From a virus, in the IMG/VR virus record IMGVR_UViG_3300010373_000001, positions 1-64,000 of that record: a stretch of 64,000 nucleotides of DNA. One strand, given 5' to 3'. The notes under the pieces are model-generated. The model was not told the origin of the DNA. It worked only from the letters and a program-made list of their open reading frames with translations, and made no database searches. The number at the start of each line of letters is the position of its first letter. Position 1 is the stretch's first letter. Position numbers and translations under genes: made by a program. Positions 13,799-21,826 of this stretch are shown here, piece after piece.

Positions 13799-14915
13799 TG
13801 CTTAGTGCTCCAATTCCGCGACGGGTTCCGTTATCCGCCGCATTAGCTATGTTCTCAGGCAAGATCTGGTCAACAAGCTTTGGATCACTTGCTGCCTCTA
13901 GAACCTGGACAGCAAGATCTGCTCTCAGTTCGTTATCTGCCTTGATTGCTCCGATTGCGTTTTCCTTGCCCTGCCACTTATGTTCACCGTAGTAGTACCA
14001 GGCACCAGACTTCCTGATTACCCCGAAAAGGACTCCCATGATGAAGTATTCTTTTCCGAGATCGTAATCTCCTCGGTTAAAACCGAGGTAAGGCGCACCT
14101 CTAAAGTAGAAGTCAACGGCAGCAGTTTGCTGAGGAGCGGCCGACTTATTCTTGACAGTTCTGAGACGGATAGCCTGTCCGACTTTAACCGGATCAGGTA
14201 TTCCTGGTCTTTTCTCAGTGATGAAATCATCCCGCGCAACTTCAAGTCGAGCATAGAAGAAATAGTCTTTGCCGTGTCCTCCGGGCGTAGTCTGAGGAAC
14301 CCCATAGCGAGCAAACCCACCGATTTTATCTCGATACTGATTGATAATAATCCCCAGGAGAGGTCGCTCTGTTCCGTCTGATGCACGTTTTGTTGCCTTT
14401 CCTGCTTTCCTGGTGAACTTGTTCATAAGACGAGCACCTACCGCAGTAGTAAACTCGTCCATAGCCTTATCAGCTTCCTCGCCAGGAATCAGGGCAGGAT
14501 AAGAGTCAAGAACAATCATATCCACGCCACGGGATTCTGCTGCCTCAAGCATAAGCTCGAAAGCTAGCTCCATTTCCTGTGTAGGGATGATAGCCACTCT
14601 TGAGTTGTCTACTCCTAGTGCTGTAGCCTGATCAACGTCATAGGCTTCAGCAGCAATCCACAGAACCGCAAAATCTGGATCTGCTGCCTGATTTGCTGCT
14701 ACGGTCTTATAGGCGATAGCAGTTTTACCTGCTGATTCCTTGCCGATAATCTCTACCCACTGACCGGCAGGCCAGCCGCCGCCCAATGCAATATCAAGAG
14801 CCAGGGAGCCTGAGGTAAATCTTTTAGGTACTGCCAGGGCTGATGCCATAAGCATCGTGCCGTCGCCAAACGATTTGTTGATGCTATTCATAAGCATCTG
14901 TGTCTCGGGCCTCAT
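13791..14915 (-). CDS. recA: RecA-like recombinase
   Basis: The 374-residue protein has the RecA core: SGSLALDIALGGGWPAG, Walker A GKESAGKT at residues 58-65, a Walker B strand DMIVLDSYPAL, and the INQYRDKIG loop region. It would polymerise on single-stranded DNA and catalyse strand exchange. The length is near the bacterial norm of about 350. It overlaps its neighbours by four and eight bases and lies among exonuclease and resolvase genes, a full recombination set. Confidence 0.9.
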   Translation of the reverse strand: MRPETQMLMNSINKSFGDGTMLMASALAVPKRFTSGSLALDIALGGGWPAGQWVEIIGKESAGKTAIAYKTVAANQAADPDFAVLWIAAEAYDVDQATALGVDNSRVAIIPTQEMELAFELMLEAAESRGVDMIVLDSYPALIPGEEADKAMDEFTTAVGARLMNKFTRKAGKATKRASDGTERPLLGIIINQYRDKIGGFARYGVPQTTPGGHGKDYFFYARLEVARDDFITEKRPGIPDPVKVGQAIRLRTVKNKSAAPQQTAAVDFYFRGAPYLGFNRGDYDLGKEYFIMGVLFGVIRKSGAWYYYGEHKWQGKENAIGAIKADNELRADLAVQVLEAASDPKLVDQILPENIANAADNGTRRGIGALSSE

Positions 14916-15196
14916 ATAATGCCATCTTCCCTTAGCTCTTCTGTGGCAGCGGCATGTCCTTCTGCGTAGCCCTCTTCATGACCGTACATATGACCATCAT
15001 CGTAGCCTACGTTGTATCCTTCTTCCCTAACTTCCTCTGCTACATCTGAGTTCGCAAACTGCTCGATCAGGTATTCTTCTATCGTGTTAAGGAAATCCTT
15101 CTTTAAGTACTCAATTTCAATTAGATCAAGAACCGATCTTCCCATTTTGTCTATTTCTCTTAGGAGTTCAGTTAGTTCTTTTTCTATATCAATCAT
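14912..15196 (-). CDS. Coiled-coil hypothetical protein
   Basis: The 94-residue protein is an acidic helical N-terminal coil (ELTELLREIDKMGRSVLDLIEIEYLKK) followed by a Gly/Tyr/His/Glu repeat-like tail (YDDGHMYGHEEGYAEGH), which might bind metal. I chose ATG 15196, overlapping the short upstream gene by eight bases, rather than the ATG at 15232 that would overlap it by more than 40. The function is unknown. Confidence 0.5.
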   Translation of the reverse strand: MIDIEKELTELLREIDKMGRSVLDLIEIEYLKKDFLNTIEEYLIEQFANSDVAEEVREEGYNVGYDDGHMYGHEEGYAEGHAAATEELREDGII

Positions 15197-15344
15197 CTTC
15201 GCAAAGTTCCTGTATAAAGTCCCATAGGTCACGCTCGGTCGATGTTATCGGGTGAGCATGGCCTCTTCGCTCAACTACTGTGGTATATTCAGATATTTCC
15301 CTTACCTTGATACCAAGTTTTTCTTCAGCGTCTTTTCGTTTCAT
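15189..15344 (-). CDS. 51-residue hypothetical protein
   Basis: This short gene begins MKRKDAEEKLGIKV and ends with an acidic helix, WDFIQELCEDD. Its ATG forms a perfect ATGA overlap (15341-15344) with the stop of the upstream gene, follows GGTAGGTG, and its stop overlaps the next ATG by eight bases. This exact fit into the coupled string is the main evidence. The function is unknown. Confidence 0.6.
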   Translation of the reverse strand: MKRKDAEEKLGIKVREISEYTTVVERRGHAHPITSTERDLWDFIQELCEDD

Positions 15345-15784
15345 TCACCTACCATTGCCGCATCGGCCGGGTTAGGATGATAGTTATTCAGCATCTTCCC
15401 ACCAGCATTAGTCTGCATAGCCATTTGCGGCGGTCCCTCCATCGTTACTGCCTGTGGCAGAGTTCTGTCATGAACTTCCCTGCCCTCATTGTGACCGCAA
15501 TCCCAGCATCTTCTGCCAACATCAGATCTGGCTTTCATATAATTTCCGCTACCACACATCGGGCAGGTCGCCTGCGATCTTAGATGGTCTGCCTTGCTGT
15601 AGTCGTGACCATCTGCCCCTATATGGCTCTGTGATGGCCCTGGAGCCGTTGGAACGGGATTCTGTGCAGTTGACCCTAGGGTAGTTCCTTGCGCCCACCA
15701 CGGACCATCTGAGCGCGGTGGAGGCTGATTAGCTCTAGCCTCTGCCTCTTGCTGTTCTCTGATACGTTCCCAGAAATTAGGCAT
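15341..15784 (-). CDS. Zinc-ribbon protein with disordered N-terminus
   Basis: The 147-residue protein has a Pro/Gln/Ser-rich first half (ANQPPPRSDGPWW) and a zinc ribbon in the second half (CPMCGSGNY then CWDCGHNEGR). A Met/Pro/Asn-rich tail follows. Similar zinc-ribbon proteins are frequent in actinophages without known function. It overlaps both neighbours, by four and eight bases. Confidence 0.6.
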   Translation of the reverse strand: MPNFWERIREQQEAEARANQPPPRSDGPWWAQGTTLGSTAQNPVPTAPGPSQSHIGADGHDYSKADHLRSQATCPMCGSGNYMKARSDVGRRCWDCGHNEGREVHDRTLPQAVTMEGPPQMAMQTNAGGKMLNNYHPNPADAAMVGE

Positions 15785-15968
15785 TATTTCCGTCCGGGTA
15801 CTCGTATCTGTACTCAGATTTACTGATCAGCTTTCTCCATGCCGGGCAATGCTTGCAAATCTCAATATAAGTTTGCTCACTATATCTGTCCGTTATAGTT
15901 CCAGAGCCATCAGAAGTCTGGCTATAGCAGTGCCCGCCGATTTTCAGGCACTCTTCTTCTGTAATCAT
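15777..15968 (-). CDS. Small Cys-containing protein
   Basis: The 63-residue protein has three spaced Cys/His groups (GGHCYSQ, then ICKHCPAW), which resemble a small metal-binding fold. Its ATG overlaps the polymerase stop by four bases, so it is translated directly after DNA polymerase. The family is not recognised. Confidence 0.55.
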   Translation of the reverse strand: MITEEECLKIGGHCYSQTSDGSGTITDRYSEQTYIEICKHCPAWRKLISKSEYRYEYPDGNNA

Positions 15969-17950
15969 TTAGCTTCCGACCATCTTGTAGCGGCGTTTAC
16001 ATCAATCTTCAGTGGAACCCTCAAACCTAGCTTGTCAACAAGATCCTGTCCTGTCATTGCCTCGGTGAGAATATCCTTAGCCTCCTGAACCCTGTCTACA
16101 GGGCTTATGAGAACCAGTTCGTCATGAACCGTCAAACTCAATCTTATCTCAGGCGGAAGCATCCTGTCAACCCTTACCATGGCATATTTCAGGATATCCG
16201 CTGCACCACCCTGAATGAGAGAATTGAAGATCTGTCTCTCAGCGCCCATCCTGTGACCCTCATTAAGAGATCTCAGTGCGGGTACTCTTCTCTTCCTGCC
16301 GGAAAGAGTTGTGATGTACGGAACTTTCCTCGATCTTGCCTTGTCGATAACTTGCTGCTTAAACAGATGAACCTCAGGAAACATCTGAGCGTGCTTCTTA
16401 AGAAGCGCCTTAGCTGCTCTGACATCAACCTTAGCCATAGAAGCTACCTTGTTAAGACCGGCACCGTAGACCACAGCAAAACCAAGAGTTTTACCTAGAT
16501 CCTGCCTGATAACCTTGGCTTCCTTATCACCAGCCCTTACCCTGGCCGCAAACTCTACCGGGTTCTGGTCAGTAACCATAGCCGCTGTTACCGAGTGAGG
16601 ATCGATACCGTTCATGAAAGCGTCAAACAGACCGCCATGACCGATATAGTGAGCCAGAACAACTAGCTCAATCTGCTCATAATCCGCTACTACCAACTGA
16701 CAGCCATCGTCAGCAATGAAGATTCCCCGGATCAGGTTACCTAGCTCAGTAGACGGTCTGGGGATATTCTGAAGATTCGGCTTTTTGCAGGAAAATCTTC
16801 CTGTCACCGTACCGTACTGCTGGAATCCTGCATGAATTCTCTCATTGAACACCAGCTTGTCAGATTTCCCGTAACCGAGATATGAGTCAACATACGTATT
16901 CAGCAATTTACCGATATCGCCGTATTCCCTCATGGCCGCGCAAACCGGGTTTCCCTCAAACATTTCCAGCACACTGTCATCCGTGCTGTAATCCCTGATG
17001 GTAAGGTTGCCTCCTGACTGCTGATGCTTCTTACCGCCATCTGTCAGCTTGAAAGGCTTTAGCCCCTGACCATCTGGCTTAGGACCGAAGAGGATCTGCT
17101 GTCTTTGCAGAGGAGAGTTGATATTGAACTTTCTCCCGGCTTTCAGGTAAACATCTGCTTCAGCATCTTTCAGCTTGGCAGTCAGATCAACATGAAGTTC
17201 CTCAAGTCTCTCAAGATCAACTCTTGCGCCGGTTATTCTCATTTCACACATAACCTTGAGGATATCCATTTCAAGGCTGTAAACTTCCTCAAGACCCTCA
17301 GACACAATCAGCGGATAAGTGTCCTTATCGAGAAACCATGCATATTTGGCGTCACAGTAAGAATAGTAAGCTACCAGACTGAACGGGTGCTTCTCAACAC
17401 ACGAACCGATGTTCTCGAAGTCATATTTGAAACCGTACTTCTCTTCAGTTATATCTTTCAATCCCCATCGCATGCGATTTTCGTTCAGAAGCCACTGTCC
17501 GGTTTTCGTGCAACGGTATGGCCCCGGTGGCAAAAACCCAAGATAGAGTGAACAGGAAACTAGGTCATATATGACATCGTGACCTATCTTGACAAGATTG
17601 CTCCTGAACAGCGGGGTAAGAATCCGGAACACTGTCCCGCGATCCAGTTGCGCTGGTGGGGCTTCATATACTGGTACAGACTTTCTGTAAGTCTGCCCTA
17701 TTTTCTTTCCTGACTCATACGTAGCCAGAACTTTGTCAGTGCCTATGATGTTGTCGCCAATAGGATGACCGAACGGTATCACACAGGCAAACCCATCGGT
17801 TGCCAGGCTGATCCAAGAGAGGTTAGCCAGATTAGGCATCCCTCTGTTCTCACCCTGAGCCTCAACGTCAAAGGCGAACGCTTCCTTAGTCAGAATGTAC
17901 TCAACAGCGTTCTGAAGATCTTGCTCCGTCAGGATAACAGCAGGTATCAC
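15965..17950 (-). CDS. polA: Family A DNA polymerase with 3'-5' exonuclease domain
   Basis: The 661-residue replicative-type polymerase lacks the 5' nuclease. The N-terminal ~190 residues form a DEDD exonuclease (AFDVEAQGE as Exo I). The polymerase domain has motif A VVADYEQIELV (about residue 425), motif B RQDLGKTLGFAVVYG (about 490) and motif C LTVHDELVL (about 613). Motif B has Phe at the sugar-selectivity site, as in most bacterial enzymes. I prefer GTG 17950, with GAAGGGA five bases upstream. The ATG pair at 17993-17998 lies inside a strong hairpin. It is flanked by the single-strand-binding-like gene and recA. Confidence 0.88.
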   Translation of the reverse strand: MIPAVILTEQDLQNAVEYILTKEAFAFDVEAQGENRGMPNLANLSWISLATDGFACVIPFGHPIGDNIIGTDKVLATYESGKKIGQTYRKSVPVYEAPPAQLDRGTVFRILTPLFRSNLVKIGHDVIYDLVSCSLYLGFLPPGPYRCTKTGQWLLNENRMRWGLKDITEEKYGFKYDFENIGSCVEKHPFSLVAYYSYCDAKYAWFLDKDTYPLIVSEGLEEVYSLEMDILKVMCEMRITGARVDLERLEELHVDLTAKLKDAEADVYLKAGRKFNINSPLQRQQILFGPKPDGQGLKPFKLTDGGKKHQQSGGNLTIRDYSTDDSVLEMFEGNPVCAAMREYGDIGKLLNTYVDSYLGYGKSDKLVFNERIHAGFQQYGTVTGRFSCKKPNLQNIPRPSTELGNLIRGIFIADDGCQLVVADYEQIELVVLAHYIGHGGLFDAFMNGIDPHSVTAAMVTDQNPVEFAARVRAGDKEAKVIRQDLGKTLGFAVVYGAGLNKVASMAKVDVRAAKALLKKHAQMFPEVHLFKQQVIDKARSRKVPYITTLSGRKRRVPALRSLNEGHRMGAERQIFNSLIQGGAADILKYAMVRVDRMLPPEIRLSLTVHDELVLISPVDRVQEAKDILTEAMTGQDLVDKLGLRVPLKIDVNAATRWSEAK

Positions 17951-17972
17951 AGTGTTCCCTTCAGGATATGAA

Positions 17973-17996
17973 GATGGCCCGCCGAAGCGGGCCATC
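17973..17996 (-). terminator. 10-bp hairpin with UUCG loop before the polymerase start
   Basis: A perfect 10-bp stem (GATGGCCCGC/GCGGGCCATC) closes a UUCG tetraloop on the minus-strand transcript, with the extra-stable C(UUCG)G closing pair. It lies between the stop of the single-strand-binding-like gene (18010) and the GTG start of polymerase (17950). It may be an attenuating terminator, though the following TTCATAT is not a full U-run, or a translational control or mRNA-protecting stem. Confidence 0.6.
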
Positions 17997-18009
17997 ATCT
18001 GAACTAACG

Positions 18010-18714
18010 TCAGTCCTTAAGGAACTTAGCTGCCAGAACCTTAAGCTCGTCTCTTGACTTAACCTGATTCTTGGCTACGTCCTTTGTCCACAGCTTACCA
18101 TCGTAGGAAGCAATATCTTCCTTGGTAAGAGGAGATCTTCCCCAGTCATCAGCGAGATCTGATTCCTTCACGACCTCAACGGTGTAACTTGGAACACCAT
18201 TGGTGCCTGCTCTCTTAGAGACTGCAAAGTAAAGATCATCACGATTCAGCGGGGAACTTCTCTTGGAAGCTTTCTTTTCCTTGATTGCCGCTGAAGGATC
18301 TGGCGAAGCCATCCATAGCTTCAGTTCATGCTGCCCATCGGCGTGAAGTTCAATCACGTTGAAATAATCAACTGACTTGGGCCTGTCAACATAAGCGCAA
18401 AGCGGGCAGTCCTTAACAAGACATGCGAACGGCCTCTTACCTACATCAGTGGGAATCCAGTGCTGGTAGAAAGAAGTAAACGGTACTTCCTCAACAAACT
18501 TGATCAGTACTTCTGTTCCGTCATCCGGGACAGTAAATCTGTTTGGCCTGTCTCCCCTTGCGGGTGCGGCCTTATCTGATGACCATCCTGAACTGAGGAT
18601 GGAGTCAATGTCATTTTCCACTTCTTTTGTTACTCTCTGCCTAGGTGCGAATTCCTCGATGGGATCAGTTCCCGCTGAGTTGCCTGCGATTGGCTCTAGT
18701 GTGTCTCTTGGCAT
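18010..18714 (-). CDS. Single-stranded-DNA-binding-like protein
   Basis: The 234-residue protein has a polar N-terminus, then RFTVPDDGTEVLIKFVEEVPF, WIP, and CLVKDCPLCAYV, which together resemble the OB-fold plus Cys-rich insert seen in phage ssDNA-binding proteins annotated beside polymerases. A central NVIELHADGQHELKLWMASP strand pair follows. The start ATG 18714 shares a TAATG junction with the upstream stop; an earlier start at 18732 would overlap more. Its place just before polymerase supports the role, but the family match is by pattern only. Confidence 0.6.
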   Translation of the reverse strand: MPRDTLEPIAGNSAGTDPIEEFAPRQRVTKEVENDIDSILSSGWSSDKAAPARGDRPNRFTVPDDGTEVLIKFVEEVPFTSFYQHWIPTDVGKRPFACLVKDCPLCAYVDRPKSVDYFNVIELHADGQHELKLWMASPDPSAAIKEKKASKRSSPLNRDDLYFAVSKRAGTNGVPSYTVEVVKESDLADDWGRSPLTKEDIASYDGKLWTKDVAKNQVKSRDELKVLAAKFLKD

Positions 18715-18953
18715 TATGCTTCTGTTCTCCACGATAGGATGTAACTATCTTTTACATTTGTCAGAACTTTTGCTTCTGTTACTTCTTTACTCATGGCATC
18801 TATGAGCATCTGATCTAGCATGTCATAAATATCCTGAAGGGGCATCCCTTCGAATGATGGGCTGCTGGTGTCAACCGACACCGTTGCATGAATCTTAACT
18901 GATTCATAGTTACCCATGTTGATCGTGTGCTCACGACCTCTTGTAATAATCAA
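18714..18953 (-). CDS. Small conserved hypothetical protein
   Basis: The 79-residue protein has INMGNYESVKIHATVSVD, a beta-rich pattern typical of small unnamed phage proteins, followed by an acidic helix. It overlaps the MerR-like gene by four bases and the single-strand-binding-like gene by one. The function is unknown. Confidence 0.55.
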   Translation of the reverse strand: MIITRGREHTINMGNYESVKIHATVSVDTSSPSFEGMPLQDIYDMLDQMLIDAMSKEVTEAKVLTNVKDSYILSWRTEA

Positions 18954-19351
18954 CTTTTCTCCAGATCCCTGAACAGGGTTAGTACTCTCTCCCTGAACTC
19001 GGTTCCCTCTATTGACTTCCAGTGACCGTTAGCATTAGTCTCAAGAAGTCCTTCCTCCTGGGCTATCGTCCTGATACCCATGATCTGATCCCTGGTATAC
19101 AATCTTCTGCGGCCTCTTGGATCTGCTGAAGCCCTGATGTAAGTAGGCTTAGGGATAACCCCATCGTGCTCCCACTTCCTGACTGTAACCTGTGATCTGT
19201 TAAGAACGTCTGCCAGTACACCGATAGTGTAGAATCCCGTGCCCTTGAAATCCGGGTAACTGAACTCAAACTCTGAGTCAGGCTTAACTTCAGGCTGATC
19301 AGAATAATTTCTTACCGGCGTCTTGCTGCCGGGATAAAACGCCATCGTCAC
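18950..19351 (-). CDS. MerR-like helix-turn-helix regulator
   Basis: The 133-residue protein has a winged-helix of MerR type: FYTIGVLADVLNRSQVTVRKWEHDGVIPKPTYI at about residues 36-68, then RRLYTRDQIMGIRTIA. No effector-binding domain follows, so it resembles the small MerR/excisionase-like phage regulators. It may bind the inverted repeat at 20066-20088 beside the promoter of its own operon; that is inference. Confidence 0.7.
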   Translation of the reverse strand: MTMAFYPGSKTPVRNYSDQPEVKPDSEFEFSYPDFKGTGFYTIGVLADVLNRSQVTVRKWEHDGVIPKPTYIRASADPRGRRRLYTRDQIMGIRTIAQEEGLLETNANGHWKSIEGTEFRERVLTLFRDLEKS

Positions 19352-19354
19352 TGG

Positions 19355-19621
19355 TTACTCTCCTGATGGAGACTCTACGACCAGCAGCCTGTGTGCTTCA
19401 CCCTTGAGAAGCACTTCGTCTCCCCTGGTTACTTCAACTACCTGATTAACATGAACATCATCCACATCATCAGTTAGGTAGTCGATAACATCGTTGGGAC
19501 TGAAGTCACCTCTCTGAATCAGGTTCAGAATATCTGATCTGTCTACCCCGTCACCATCTAGTCCTGTAGCTTCGTCTATATCGACCTGTAATACTCCGTA
19601 CAGATCCACGATTATTCTCAT
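19355..19621 (-). CDS. Small acidic hypothetical protein
   Basis: The 88-residue protein is strongly acidic, with IIVDLYGVLQVDID at the start, DILNLIQRGDFSPNDVIDYL in the middle, and a C-terminal beta pair (VEVTRGDEVLLKG). It could be a small beta/alpha protein. It overlaps its upstream neighbour by four bases. No family is recognised. Confidence 0.5.
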   Translation of the reverse strand: MRIIVDLYGVLQVDIDEATGLDGDGVDRSDILNLIQRGDFSPNDVIDYLTDDVDDVHVNQVVEVTRGDEVLLKGEAHRLLVVESPSGE

Positions 19622-20049
19622 TGCTTAATCCTTATCAGCGAATATGTTTCGTCTGCTTCAATGATGGAGTCGATCTCGTCATCACTGATGATACCCTCCT
19701 GATTAGCTGCGTAAAGCTCATCAAGATCTAGTTCCTCCACCTGGATAACTTTAATGCACCTGTCACCCAGGCCGTGCCTGCTTATGAGTTCTCTTGCCGT
19801 GTCCTCGTCCACATACTCTGATACACGACGCTGCATCTGCAATCCTGTGTACCACACATTATCGATACACAGGGGCTCTGGAAATTCATAATTGTAGTTA
19901 CCTTTATCATCAGTGTCACCAGACATGATGATTTCCTTAAGATCATTACGGTAATCTTCACGTAATTTCTTAATTTTCGTTTCTTCATTATGACTGTAAA
20001 GATAACCATGGACTAACTTCATAACATGGTCAATAGGCTTTACGGTCAT
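19618..20049 (-). CDS. Conserved hypothetical, first gene after the 20.1 kb promoter
   Basis: The 143-residue protein has a helical start, then DDKGNYNYEFPEPLCIDNVWYTGLQ and an acidic helical C-terminus. The middle pattern recurs in unnamed phage proteins in replication clusters. It is the first gene downstream of the TTGACA-N17-TATACT promoter, so its 5' leader is only about 30 bases. The function is unknown. Confidence 0.55.
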   Translation of the reverse strand: MTVKPIDHVMKLVHGYLYSHNEETKIKKLREDYRNDLKEIIMSGDTDDKGNYNYEFPEPLCIDNVWYTGLQMQRRVSEYVDEDTARELISRHGLGDRCIKVIQVEELDLDELYAANQEGIISDDEIDSIIEADETYSLIRIKQ

Positions 20050-20065
20050 TGAAAGTAGATGCTCC

Positions 20066-20088
20066 CTTAAGTATTATAGTTACTCAAG
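20066..20088. promoter_or_regulatory. Inverted repeat at the predicted transcription start, possible operator
   Basis: CTTGAGT and ACTTAAG (one G-T pair) flank nine bases that themselves contain TATAAT on the minus strand. The repeat overlaps the end of the -10 box and the predicted +1 of the 20.1 kb promoter, where a repressor or MerR-type activator would act. Confidence 0.4.
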
Positions 20089-21633
20089 TATACCAGACCG
20101 CAGCGTGCTTGTCAAGAGGCCCCCTAACGAGTCTCCCTCCAAGTCTATCCGCCCGTAATCGTCGTGACCGGCCCCGTCAAGGACCGAGGAAGCTAGTCTG
20201 CGCTTACGCCTAAGGATTCTCAGCTTCCTTTCCTCCACTGATCCCTTAACAATCATGTTCCTAATGAATACCTTACCGAATTCTGATGAAGCTCTTACGT
20301 GCCTGCCGTTTCTCTGATCCGCCTGCCCTGCTGACCAGGGAATGTCATAGTTGATCAGGTAGTTGGCCATCGACATGTCCATTCCGTAAGCACCAGCATT
20401 AGATGACAGGAACACCCTGCACTCAGGATCATCACGGAACACTGTGTACGCCTGGTTTTTAGCCTTGGCATCCATGCCACCATGGAATTTGACGTAGCCG
20501 CAGTTCAGTCTGCTGCCAATTATGTCAAGCATATTACGGTACTCAGAGAATACTATGATCTTGTTGCCTGAAAAGGCCAGGAGATCATCTAGTTTCTCCA
20601 TGAGCACGTCCAGTTTAGGGCAGTTTGTAACACTGTCTATATTTCCTGACTGCCACAGGTTGTAGGCATATCCTGAGCCCTTATCTTCCTCGCCCAGTTC
20701 AAATAGCTGGGCCGAGTAAATGATCAGGTCGGGATGATCCATGAGCATCTGAATGCACATGTACATACCCATGACTTTACCTGACGGTGTGCTTTCGTCG
20801 TAGCCGGAATAGTATTTGTCCAGATCGAAAGACCCTGCCCTCTCCAGCTTGGTTAGTTCGTCAACAATATCTGAGGCAATGGTCTTGTACAATCCTAATG
20901 TATCGTCATCTATACTTATGTACCATTCATCCTCGTCCACTTCAGGCAGATAAGGATAAACCTCAGGACTCAGCCTTGATTTCCTGCACAAAGCAGGTCC
21001 AAGTCTCTGCTTGAGAACGGGAAGATTCTTATACGATACCGGCCACCCATACCTGTTGCGGGTGATGTAGGCACGGTCAAACAGGTCATACCTGCCGAGT
21101 ACAGTTTCATCAACCCACTGCATAATAGAGAATATCTCGTCAGGTCTGTTCTCAATAGGAGTACCTGTCAAGGCAAGTCTGTACGGAGAACGGAGAAGTT
21201 TCTTGATTCTCTTCGTTCTCTTCGCCCGGAAAGTCTTGATAGCGGTGGCTTCATCAAGCACTGTCATGCCTGGCTTAATCCTGGCTACCTGCTCATGATC
21301 ATTGATCACATTGTCATAGCCCATGATAATATAGCTGGCACTGTCCGTGCTGAGTGAGTCGTATTGTTCCTGCCGCTTTTTAGGTGTGCCGTCGATCACA
21401 AGAGGGATGGAGTCTGAGAACTGTTTTATTCTCTCAGCCCACTGGTACTTAAGGGAAGCCGGGCAGACAACAAGGCATAACTTTATAGCACCAGAGTCAA
21501 GTAACCTCTCTGCTGCTGCTATTGCTATTACTGTCTTGCCCAGCCCCATCTCGTATGCGACCAGAAGATTCTTCCTTTCAAGGAAGATCTCTACTGGCTC
21601 AGTCTGATACGGATGCAGTTTCCCCTGAAACAT
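20080..21633 (-). CDS. SNF2/DEAD-type helicase
   Basis: The 517-residue superfamily 2 ATPase has Walker A EMGLGKT (about residue 31), Walker B as LDEAT (about 128), LTGTPIENR as motif III, and a C-terminal helicase half with IIVFSEYRNM, VFLSSNAGAYGMDM and the NGRHVR arginine motif. Such phage proteins remodel or unwind DNA during replication. I chose ATG 21633; a TTG at 21645 is also possible. It overlaps a small upstream gene and ends where the 20.1 kb promoter begins. Confidence 0.82.
   Translation of the reverse strand: MFQGKLHPYQTEPVEIFLERKNLLVAYEMGLGKTVIAIAAAERLLDSGAIKLCLVVCPASLKYQWAERIKQFSDSIPLVIDGTPKKRQEQYDSLSTDSASYIIMGYDNVINDHEQVARIKPGMTVLDEATAIKTFRAKRTKRIKKLLRSPYRLALTGTPIENRPDEIFSIMQWVDETVLGRYDLFDRAYITRNRYGWPVSYKNLPVLKQRLGPALCRKSRLSPEVYPYLPEVDEDEWYISIDDDTLGLYKTIASDIVDELTKLERAGSFDLDKYYSGYDESTPSGKVMGMYMCIQMLMDHPDLIIYSAQLFELGEEDKGSGYAYNLWQSGNIDSVTNCPKLDVLMEKLDDLLAFSGNKIIVFSEYRNMLDIIGSRLNCGYVKFHGGMDAKAKNQAYTVFRDDPECRVFLSSNAGAYGMDMSMANYLINYDIPWSAGQADQRNGRHVRASSEFGKVFIRNMIVKGSVEERKLRILRRKRRLASSVLDGAGHDDYGRIDLEGDSLGGLLTSTLRSGILE
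20087..20115 (-). promoter_or_regulatory. Near-consensus sigma70-type promoter
   Basis: On the minus strand a perfect -35 TTGACA (20110-20115) and a -10 TATACT (20087-20092) are separated by 17 bases. It overlaps the 3' end of the SNF2-like gene and would start a transcript near 20080 that reads the regulators, polymerase and recombination genes. It is one of the two best promoter matches I found in the window. Confidence 0.7.
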
Positions 21634-21826
21634 GTCCTCTTTCAATCAACTGAACGCCACCATCTGCCGCGTCATACGCAAATATCTGCGGTGGGTTCGC
21701 TCTTTCCTCCGCTGTAATTATCACGTTCCCGCCTAGTTTCTTAGTCAATATGGCGATAACGTCCCACAGCCCCCTTGATACTGCCCGACTTTCTGTGTAA
21801 AACTGATTCTGATCTGCTGATTCCAT
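21599..21826 (-). CDS. Small hypothetical protein between primase and helicase
   Basis: The 75-residue protein has LWDVIAILTKKLGGNVIITAEERA and ends Val/Ser-rich. AGGAA precedes its ATG with good spacing. It overlaps the end of the primase gene by 86 bases and the helicase start by about 35. The open frame and ribosome site support it; no family is recognised. Confidence 0.5.
   Translation of the reverse strand: MESADQNQFYTESRAVSRGLWDVIAILTKKLGGNVIITAEERANPPQIFAYDAADGGVQLIERGHVSGETASVSD

Noticed and set aside
14018-14386. Additional frames on both strands within recA
   Set aside because: They overlap the strongly conserved RecA core completely and lack start signals.
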